A stretch of DNA of 13,215 bases, from NCBI GenBank assembly GCA_902475435.1, contig CABRZL010000053.1:1-13215 (forward strand), written 5' to 3'. Shown here in pieces: positions 1-6,294 of this stretch. A program made the translations under genes and the position numbers. The DNA is from an uncultured Eubacteriales bacterium. Its GTDB lineage: Bacteria > Bacillota > Clostridia > Oscillospirales > Oscillospiraceae. Each line of letters opens with the position of its first letter. Positions within the stretch are counted from its first letter, which is position 1. The notes beneath the pieces were generated by a model. It worked only from the letters and a program-made list of their open reading frames with translations, ran no database searches and was not told where the DNA came from.

Positions 1-1202
1 ACATCTTCCAGATAATCCAAATCCGTTAGAATCAAATCCAAATCTTCTGCGTCCTGTCCAATTCGTTCCAACCCGTCGCTGTAATTGCTGTAATTCACCA
101 AGTGCACGCGAAACTCCGATTGAGATCCATTAAATTCTACTGCTAACGCACTGATGATGCTGCTGAGTTCGGGATCCTCTACATAATATCCCATGCTTAC
201 CGTTGTTTTTTCTGCCCCTTCTGAAACCGGTTCCCGCTGAAGGGTCCCCAGTAATGTCTCCTCCTGTGTACTGGAAATCAGATAAATAGTCTCTTGCTCC
301 TTAGCCACTACAGACACCAAAGTTTCCGGATTCACATCAGTATCGATCCAATCCAATACTGCTGTCATTGCATTGCTCTCCATATCCAGTGCATAGAGAT
401 TTCCACCATCGGAAAGCAACGCAACTCCTTCCCAGCCTGGATAGACATGATAGATATTGCTCTGTTCAGTCAAAGATGCACCGATAGACTCTGTATTAAG
501 CTGTTTTACAGATCCACGATAGGTCCCATCTTCCTGTAATGTCTGCGTGCTGAGTATTACCTGGCCGTCAGACAACCTTACCAAACTGATTCCCTGTTCC
601 TCTTCCAGAGAAAACGACGACACCTGCTTTCCCTCTGAACTATAGACTTGAAGCCAGCCTGCACCCATTAGATAAAAGCTCCCATCATTCCCTACTGCCA
701 TGGTATATGGATATAGCCCCTCTGAATCGCTGAGCGTCACAGTCTCCAAACTGCTGCCGTTCTCTGCCGAGACTTTGTGTAAAACAAGTCCACTGCCTTC
801 TTCCACACAGTACCAGAGTGCGTCATTCTCTGGCGCTACAGTCAATACATTTCCGGTATCTACAGAAACAACCTGTCCAGATTCCAAATCATAAACGCCG
901 CGCGTACCGGTTTCTGTCGAAATCTCAATCATCAGCTTTTCACCCAGAAAAAACAGACGTTCCGGCATCCCTTCCGAAATGGATAATTCTGTCCACTCAA
1001 CCGTATAACCGTATCCCGTTTGTTCCTCTGGAGACTGTGTCGTCTGCGGTACCATTGCTGCAGCACTCTCTTGTGGTTGTGATGTACTGAGGGTGGAATC
1101 ACTGACTGACATACTCGATGACTCCTTATCTCCACACGCAGATAAAACAAGGCCCAGGGCCAAAATTAGGCCCAGGAGCCGTGAATATTTGAATTGTTTC
1201 AT
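1..1202 (-). CDS. Lipoprotein with C-terminal solute-binding-like segment (partial, 3' end outside window)
   Basis: The frame is open from an ATG at 1202 to the left edge, giving 400 codons with no stop, so the C-terminus is missing. An AGGAGG site lies 6 nt upstream (1209-1214). Residues 1-23 form a lipoprotein signal peptide: basic MKQFKYSR, a hydrophobic stretch, and the lipobox LSAC with Cys23 as the probable lipidated residue. A Ser/Thr/Gln-rich linker (about 25-62) follows. Residues about 65-325 are rich in short beta-strand-like units (for example YDLESGQVVSVDTGN and NLYALDMESNAMTAVLDW), which resembles a beta-propeller. From about 334 (VSMGYYVEDPELSSIISA, then AVEFNGSQSEFRVHLVNYS) the sequence resembles the start of an extracellular solute-binding domain of ABC importers. 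It is inferred to be a membrane-anchored extracytoplasmic binding or sensing protein; the ligand is unknown. It lies 49 nt downstream of coaX on the same strand and may be co-transcribed. Confidence 0.85.
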   Translation of the reverse strand, partial: MKQFKYSRLLGLILALGLVLSACGDKESSSMSVSDSTLSTSQPQESAAAMVPQTTQSPEEQTGYGYTVEWTELSISEGMPERLFFLGEKLMIEISTETGTRGVYDLESGQVVSVDTGNVLTVAPENDALWYCVEEGSGLVLHKVSAENGSSLETVTLSDSEGLYPYTMAVGNDGSFYLMGAGWLQVYSSEGKQVSSFSLEEEQGISLVRLSDGQVILSTQTLQEDGTYRGSVKQLNTESIGASLTEQSNIYHVYPGWEGVALLSDGGNLYALDMESNAMTAVLDWIDTDVNPETLVSVVAKEQETIYLISSTQEETLLGTLQREPVSEGAEKTTVSMGYYVEDPELSSIISALAVEFNGSQSEFRVHLVNYSNYSDGLERIGQDAEDLDLILTDLDYLED

Positions 1203-1251
1203 TAAAATCCTCCTGATTTTGATTGGCCAAACCGTTCCGGTTTCTTAGAAT

Positions 1252-2022
1252 TTATTTTCGCATGTTTTTTTCATATATCCGCCGAAGTCCTTTCAGCAAA
1301 AGCCGATCATCCACAATGATGTCCCTGCTGCAATGAGGTGCAATAATCCCCGCAAGTGAACCTGTAGCAATAACAGTGCAGCTCATTCCCAACTGCTTCT
1401 CCATCCTCATGACCATTCCATCTAACATGGCCGCAGTACCATAGACTGCTCCAGACTTCATACAATCAATGGTATTTTTTCCAATAACCTCTCTGGGTGC
1501 CTCCAGTGAAATTCTGGGAAGCTGATCGCAGGCGTCAGCTAAAGCCGCAGCTGCCAATCCGGCTCCCGGTGCAATTACAGTCCCCACAAAACTTTTTTTC
1601 TCATTCACCGCACACAGCGTTGTAGCCGTATCCATATCTATGACAATCAACGGCGCAGGATACTCCGCTGTTGCCGCTACTGCATTGACTACGAGATCAC
1701 TGCCTAAAGACGCTGGATTTTCCATCAAAATATTCAAACCGGTTTTTACACCTGGCCCAACAACCAGCGGCTCCTTTCCCAACGTTAGCCGCAGCGCCAC
1801 TTTAATCTGATTGATCAGGGCAGGTACAACAGAGGAGACAATACTCCCCTGGATTTCTCTGGGGGAAAGGTTATGGAGATCAAGAATGCTGCGGAAGGCT
1901 ATTGCATATTCATCCCCGGTTTTGCTCCTGTCCGTAGCCATACGGGAGGTGAATAACAATTCTTCCCCTTGAAACACGCCCAACACTAAGTTTGTATTTT
2001 CTACACTCAGTGCTAGAATCAT
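1252..2022 (-). CDS. coaX: Type III pantothenate kinase-like protein with altered active-site motifs
   Basis: The 256-residue product aligns by eye along its whole length with type III pantothenate kinases (ASKHA fold), which phosphorylate pantothenate in the first step of CoA synthesis. The ATG at 2022 is preferred over an upstream in-frame start because AAAGGAC (2031-2037) precedes it and the family begins with MxLAxDxGNTN. Family landmarks are GPGVKTGLNI (89-98), NPASLGSD (102-109), DTATT (131-135), IAPG (150-153), GKNT (181-184) and VIATGSLA (217-224). Key positions deviate. Motif 1 is S6-V-E8-N-T-N instead of DxGNTN, GADR is G-S-D109-L110, and DxGTATT is D129-M-D131-TATT. The candidate acid/base Asp109 is kept, but the phosphate-motif Asp and the Arg are lost. 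It may be a low-activity or repurposed paralogue. It is divergent from coaBC, which supports a CoA role. Family assignment is confident; activity is uncertain. Confidence 0.85.
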   Translation of the reverse strand: MILALSVENTNLVLGVFQGEELLFTSRMATDRSKTGDEYAIAFRSILDLHNLSPREIQGSIVSSVVPALINQIKVALRLTLGKEPLVVGPGVKTGLNILMENPASLGSDLVVNAVAATAEYPAPLIVIDMDTATTLCAVNEKKSFVGTVIAPGAGLAAAALADACDQLPRISLEAPREVIGKNTIDCMKSGAVYGTAAMLDGMVMRMEKQLGMSCTVIATGSLAGIIAPHCSRDIIVDDRLLLKGLRRIYEKNMRK

Positions 2023-2059
2023 ATTTTCACGTCCTTTCGTTAAGCATTCTGCCACTAGT

Positions 2060-2088
2060 ATTGTACCTGAAACTCGAGAAATAATCAA
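2060..2088 (-). promoter_or_regulatory. Predicted sigma-A promoter for coaX
   Basis: On the minus strand TTGATT (2083-2088) is followed after exactly 17 nt by TACAAT (2060-2065). This is close to the housekeeping consensus and reads into coaX, whose ATG is at 2022. Confidence 0.6.
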
Positions 2089-2101
2089 GAAATATTGGCT
2101 T

Positions 2102-2140
2102 TCACCTTGTATTTGGCCAAAAAGGTGATATGATTATAAT
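2102..2140 (+). promoter_or_regulatory. Predicted coaBC promoter with overlapping inverted repeats
   Basis: A perfect -10 hexamer TATAAT lies at 2135-2140, 24 nt before the coaBC start. There is no good -35; the 17-nt position holds TTTGGC (2112-2117). That stretch is covered by two dyads: TCACCTT (2102-2108) with AAGGTGA (2122-2128), and the palindrome TTTGGCCAAA (2112-2121). A weak -35 overlaid by dyads fits a regulated promoter, but no regulator is identified. Confidence 0.45.
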
Positions 2141-2164
2141 GAATAAAAAACAGGAGGTTCTCCC

Positions 2165-3358
2165 ATGCTACAGGGAAAAAATGTTCTGCTAGGTGTTACA
2201 GGCGGCATTGCAGCCTATAAAATTCCCACGCTCTGTTCACTATTGGTCAAACACGGCGTCAATGTAGAAACCATACTCACGGATAACGCACAGAAAATCG
2301 TTTCTCCAATCCCATTTGAAAGCCTATCTGGGAATCGCTGTCACACCGATACGTTTGACCCAAGGGATACATCCAAAATTGAGCACATTGCCCTGGCGAG
2401 AAACGCAGATCTTCTTGTAATCGCGCCAGCTTCAGCAAATATGATTGCTAAACTGCGCTGGGGATTGGCGGACGATATGCTCTCTACTACAGCATTGGCC
2501 TGCACCTGTAAAAAGCTTCTGGTTCCTGCCATGAACACTAATATGTACGAAAACCCTGCAACACAAGAAAATCTGGCAATACTACGGCAGCGCGGCTTCC
2601 TTATTATGGAGCCACTCTCTGGTCGTCTGGCCTGTGGTACTGTTGGTCCTGGCAAGATGCCAGAGCCTACGGATATCTTTGATCGTATTGAAGCAGAAAT
2701 CGCCTGTGAAAAAGATTTATCAAATCTGCGAATTCTAATATCTGCCGGCCCAACACAGGAACCCATTGATCCGGTCCGTTATATTACAAATCACTCCTCT
2801 GGTAAAATGGGCTACGCATTGGCCCATGCAGCTATGCTGCGCGGGGCAGAGGTAACACTGGTATCGGGTCCCACCGCACTCCCCCGGCTTCCCCTGGTCA
2901 CAACAATTCCGGTTGTAACGGCGCAAGAAATGTATGAAGCCATCACAGAAAATGCTCCGACAGCAGATATTATCATCAAAGCTGCCGCTGTGGCGGACTA
3001 CACGCCCGTAACTGTGGCTGATAACAAGATCAAAAAGTCAGGCGGTAACATGTCCATTGCACTTCGTCGCACCTTGGACATAATTGGCCATCTGGGCCAA
3101 AATCGGCGTCCCGGGCAGTTCCTTTGCGGCTTTTCTATGGAAACGGAAAACATGCTGGAAAACAGCCGAAAAAAACTTCAAAATAAAAACCTGGACATGG
3201 TCGTGGCCAACAATGTCAAAGTAGCGGGCGCCGGCTTTCAAGGAGACACCAACGTCATAACAATAATCACCAATGACGACGTAACAGAACTGCCCTTGAT
3301 GGACAAAGAGACTGCTGCTCACAAAATTTTAGATAAGATCATGAAAATGCGAAGCTAA
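2165..3358 (+). CDS. coaBC: Bifunctional phosphopantothenoylcysteine decarboxylase / phosphopantothenate-cysteine ligase
   Basis: The 397-residue cytoplasmic protein makes 4'-phosphopantetheine from 4'-phosphopantothenate and cysteine in CoA synthesis. The N-terminal CoaC flavoprotein domain (about 1-180) has GVTGGIAAYK (10-19), the catalytic His in KIEHIALARNADLLVIAPAS (His74), the PAMN motif at 121-124, and the substrate flap LACGTVGPGKM (155-165) with Cys157. The C-terminal CoaB ligase domain (about 188-397) starts at ILISAGPTQEPIDPVRYI and includes NHSSGKMG (209-216), AAAVADYTP (273-281), KIKKSGG with Lys290, and GFSMETE (322-328). Length is usual for the fused enzyme. The ATG at 2165 has AGGAGG 6 nt upstream. 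It is divergent from coaX and overlaps the SSB-like gene by 4 nt at its 3' end. Confidence 0.96.
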   Translation: MLQGKNVLLGVTGGIAAYKIPTLCSLLVKHGVNVETILTDNAQKIVSPIPFESLSGNRCHTDTFDPRDTSKIEHIALARNADLLVIAPASANMIAKLRWGLADDMLSTTALACTCKKLLVPAMNTNMYENPATQENLAILRQRGFLIMEPLSGRLACGTVGPGKMPEPTDIFDRIEAEIACEKDLSNLRILISAGPTQEPIDPVRYITNHSSGKMGYALAHAAMLRGAEVTLVSGPTALPRLPLVTTIPVVTAQEMYEAITENAPTADIIIKAAAVADYTPVTVADNKIKKSGGNMSIALRRTLDIIGHLGQNRRPGQFLCGFSMETENMLENSRKKLQNKNLDMVVANNVKVAGAGFQGDTNVITIITNDDVTELPLMDKETAAHKILDKIMKMRS

Positions 3359-3972
3359 TCAAGTTCCACGTCTGCAGTAATTGCGGAGATTTCAAAGGCT
3401 GTCCGTTCTTCACTTCCTGTTTCCAGTTGTTTTAAGTAGGTACGGCTCTGAATTCTGCCCTGAAGCCATAGCGTGGTTCCTTTGGGGCAGTCTGCGGCCA
3501 TACGTGCCAAACTTCCCCAGAGAATACACGGAAGATAATCTGTTCTGTTGTATTTCCGTTCTACTGCCAACATCACGTCACAAATTTCCCGTCCCAAAGG
3601 CGTTCGGCGATATACCGGTTCTCGACAAATTCTCCCTTTTAGATAAACCTGGTTCTCCGGTTCCCCATCTGTAAAGTCTACACGAATGGCATAAACCGTA
3701 ATAATAAGCCGTCGTCCTTCACCACTGCGATTGTTATAAGAACGCATTTGTCCTTCGACCTCAATCATATCCCCAGAAGTAGGATCCAGTCCTGACAAGA
3801 GTCCATGTTCTGCGATTACATGGATTGTGTCTCTAGTACCCGAAAGCCGCTGAACCTCTAGCGTAAATCGATCAAAGTGTTTTCCATGATTTTCGTGGGA
3901 AAAAACGGGTAATTCCATCAGTTCGCCCCGCAGAAGCACTGTATTGCAAGATTCAAAAATTGACTGTTCCAT
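3355..3972 (-). CDS. Tandem OB-fold single-stranded DNA-binding-like protein
   Basis: The 205-residue product appears to hold two OB folds. The first (about 10-105) runs from VLLRGELMELPVFSHENHGK through VIAEHGLLSGLDPTSGDMIEVEGQ. The second (about 106-203) matches bacterial SSB: VYLKGRICREPVYRRTPLG, then MLAVERKYNRTDYLPCILWG, then LWLQGRIQSRTYLK. It has no acidic SSB tail (ends in TADVELD), so it is probably not the main replicative SSB. An in-frame ATG at 4002 exists, but the ATG at 3972 is better placed behind GAGGTGG. Family SSB proteins bind ssDNA in replication and repair; a specific role cannot be deduced. Its stop overlaps the convergent coaBC stop within CTAA (3355-3358). It is divergent from the ene-reductase gene. 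Confidence 0.75.
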   Translation of the reverse strand: MEQSIFESCNTVLLRGELMELPVFSHENHGKHFDRFTLEVQRLSGTRDTIHVIAEHGLLSGLDPTSGDMIEVEGQMRSYNNRSGEGRRLIITVYAIRVDFTDGEPENQVYLKGRICREPVYRRTPLGREICDVMLAVERKYNRTDYLPCILWGSLARMAADCPKGTTLWLQGRIQSRTYLKQLETGSEERTAFEISAITADVELD

Positions 3973-3988
3973 CCACTCCACCTCTTCT

Positions 3989-4016
3989 TTGTGATGGAAC
4001 ACTATATTCTTAAAAT
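3989..4016 (+). promoter_or_regulatory. Possible promoter for the ene-reductase gene
   Basis: TTGTGA (3989-3994) is followed after 16 nt by TAAAAT (4011-4016). It lies in the short gap between the divergent SSB-like and reductase genes and reads toward the AGGAGG at 4043-4048. Confidence 0.35.
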
Positions 4017-4056
4017 TCCTTTCCTATGCAATCTGAAACGTCAGGAGGTTTTAATT

Positions 4057-6075
4057 ATGCAATATTCTAGATTATTTTCCCCGATCAAAATTGGAACCAT
4101 GGAACTAAAAAACCGCATCGTTATGCCTGCCATGCACCACCTTTATACAGAGAACGGATATGCTACGCCCCGGTTTTGCCGCTATTATTGGGATCGCGTG
4201 GAAGGCGGCGCTGGGCTTATCATTGTAGGTTCCTGCCGGTTTGACGACTATGGTGCAAAGATGAATTCCATGTCTCTCCGGGATGACGATACCATACCTG
4301 GATGGCTGGAGTTTACAAATGGAGTTCACGACCGGGGCGGAAAAGTTGCAGTGCAGCTTTATCATGCAGGCCGTTATATGCCGAAAAAGGACGTTCCATG
4401 CGGCGGTGACGCTCTGTCTCCTTCAGCTACTTTTTCCTCCTATACCCGTGAAACTGCACCGGAAATGACACGAGAACAAATATTTGAACTTCTGGACAAT
4501 TATGCCGCAGGTGCCAAAAGAGCCATAAGGGCGGGTTTTGACGCTGTAGAAATTAGCGCATCTTCAGGCTATCTCCTCTGCCAGTTTCTTTCTCCCTTGA
4601 CAAATCATCGTACAGACGAGTTCGGTGGTAGTTTTGAAAACCGTTGCCGTTTTCCTCTGATGGTCATCAAAACTGTAAGAGAAGCCATTGGACCGGACGT
4701 GCCTTTAATTCTGCGATTAGGCGCTGATGATTTTGTTCCCGGTTCCAATACGTTAGAAGATGCTATGGCGTTTGCCCCTTTAGCTGAACAGCTTGGTATT
4801 GACATGTTCAATATTACCGGCGGCTGGCATGAAACCAAAATTCCCCAACTCACCGGAGACTTGCCCCGCGGTGGACTCACCTATTTGGGAAAAGGCATAA
4901 AGTCTGTGGTATCAGCCCCCGTTATGATTTGCAATCGTATTCAGAACCCTGAAACCGCTGAGAAAGTATTGGCTCTAGGGCGTGCAGACCTCGTGGGCAT
5001 GGGCCGACCGCTGTTGGCAGATCCAGAACTTCCCAATAAAGCAAAGGAAGGCTGCACCGCACAGATTCGTCCCTGCATGGCCTGCAACCAGGGATGTTTG
5101 GCCAACACCTTTTTTGATCGGCCCATCACTTGTTTGGTCAATGGGCGGTGCGGCCGTGAAATAGAGCTGCCGCTTCAACAAACATCTACCCCCAAAAATA
5201 TTTTAGTAATCGGTGGTGGACCGGCGGGTTGTGAAGCCGCTTATCGAGCAGCAGAAAGCGGCCACCAAGTAACGTTGATGGAAGCAACAGGAGCGTTGGG
5301 CGGACAACTTCGCCAAACAGTGAATATTCCTGCACGGCAAGAATTTCGAACCTTGCTTCGATTCTATGAAGCAAATCTTCCTCGTATGGGCGTCAAAATT
5401 CTTTATCATCACCGCGCCGCAGAGAAGGACGCTACAGGATATGACCAGGTCATTGTAGCTACAGGCGGCCTCCCGAATCAAACGATTCTTCCGATCCAGG
5501 ATCAGTCTGTACCTGTCTATACCGCTCGTCAAGTCCTTACAGGAGAAATTGTGCCTGGAAAATCTGTAGTTGTCGTTGGCGGTAGTTATATTGGTTGTTT
5601 CACTGCTCAATATTTAGCGCGCCAAGGTGCTATGAGTGCCGAAGAGCTGTTTTTCTCCATGACAAACCAATCCGACACTATGGAGCACATTATTGATCGC
5701 CTCAATCATTCCGACCGCCAGGTTGTCCTTTTAGAAAAAGGAAAAAAGGTCGGTTTTGGATTTGAATCTGGTACAAGTTGGCCGGTCTTGGGGGATTTAA
5801 ATCGTCTGAATGTGCCGTTTAAAAAACAAACAGAAATTACTGCCATTACCTCAGAAGGTGTCGCTGCCACAGAAACCAAAAGCGACGGAACCAAAGTGGA
5901 TCATTTTTATCCATGCGACTGTGTAGTTGTCGCCTCCGGTGTTCATTCGGACAGCAGTTTATACGATACCCTGACACAAGCTGGTATTCCTGCTGTTTGT
6001 ATCGGAAATGCAAATCAATTAGGAAAAGCTATCGATGCTATACGCGCTGGTTGCGAGGCTGGTATCGCCATATAA
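4057..6075 (+). CDS. FMN/FAD/[4Fe-4S] ene-reductase of the 2,4-dienoyl-CoA / enoate reductase family
   Basis: This 672-residue cytoplasmic oxidoreductase has the three-part build of 2,4-dienoyl-CoA reductase, BaiCD/BaiH and enoate reductase. Residues 1-335 form an Old-Yellow-Enzyme TIM barrel with FMN (LFSPIKIGTMELKNRIVMPAM, HAGR at 103-106, FLSPLTNHRTDEFGGS, GMGRPLLADPEL). Cys340, Cys343, Cys347 and Cys359 should hold a [4Fe-4S] cluster. An FAD domain starts at 381 (ILVIGGGPAGCEAA), and an NAD(P) domain at 503 (SVVVVGGSYIGC). Such enzymes reduce activated C=C bonds with NAD(P)H; the substrate here is unknown. The usual EIHxAHGYL helix is EISASSGYL (165-173), so two histidines are serines. 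The NAD(P) domain carries an insert of about 30 residues (524-553). The ATG at 4057 is chosen for its AGGAGG (4043-4048) over an upstream in-frame ATG. A strong hairpin follows the gene. Confidence 0.9.
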   Translation: MQYSRLFSPIKIGTMELKNRIVMPAMHHLYTENGYATPRFCRYYWDRVEGGAGLIIVGSCRFDDYGAKMNSMSLRDDDTIPGWLEFTNGVHDRGGKVAVQLYHAGRYMPKKDVPCGGDALSPSATFSSYTRETAPEMTREQIFELLDNYAAGAKRAIRAGFDAVEISASSGYLLCQFLSPLTNHRTDEFGGSFENRCRFPLMVIKTVREAIGPDVPLILRLGADDFVPGSNTLEDAMAFAPLAEQLGIDMFNITGGWHETKIPQLTGDLPRGGLTYLGKGIKSVVSAPVMICNRIQNPETAEKVLALGRADLVGMGRPLLADPELPNKAKEGCTAQIRPCMACNQGCLANTFFDRPITCLVNGRCGREIELPLQQTSTPKNILVIGGGPAGCEAAYRAAESGHQVTLMEATGALGGQLRQTVNIPARQEFRTLLRFYEANLPRMGVKILYHHRAAEKDATGYDQVIVATGGLPNQTILPIQDQSVPVYTARQVLTGEIVPGKSVVVVGGSYIGCFTAQYLARQGAMSAEELFFSMTNQSDTMEHIIDRLNHSDRQVVLLEKGKKVGFGFESGTSWPVLGDLNRLNVPFKKQTEITAITSEGVAATETKSDGTKVDHFYPCDCVVVASGVHSDSSLYDTLTQAGIPAVCIGNANQLGKAIDAIRAGCEAGIAI

Positions 6076-6086
6076 TCAGAACAATT

Positions 6087-6121
6087 ACAAGCTGTACAGA
6101 AATGCTTCCTGTACAGCTTGT
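6087..6121 (+). terminator. Strong hairpin after the ene-reductase gene
   Basis: A perfect 13-bp inverted repeat, ACAAGCTGTACAG (6087-6099) and CTGTACAGCTTGT (6109-6121), encloses a 9-nt loop 11 nt after the reductase stop. No T-run follows, so it could terminate transcription or stabilise the mRNA 3' end. Confidence 0.55.
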
Positions 6122-6205
6122 TCGCCGTTTATACGCAAAATCTTCATTGTCTTTGTGAGAACTTTTTTGAAATAAAAATATTTCGTAAATTATCGCTTCT
6201 TTCCC

Positions 6206-6233
6206 TTGCTTTTTTCTGAATTTTCTGTATAAT
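6206..6233 (+). promoter_or_regulatory. Predicted sigma-A promoter for xfp
   Basis: TTGCTT (6206-6211) is followed after 16 nt by a perfect TATAAT (6228-6233). Transcription would start near 6240 and leave a leader of about 55 nt. The leader ends in AAAGGAGG (6281-6288), 6 nt before the xfp ATG. Confidence 0.6.
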
Positions 6234-6294
6234 GCAACTGTAGCAAGTTGTTACATACGTTTCGTACATTTTAGTCTATAAAAGGAGGCAAGCA

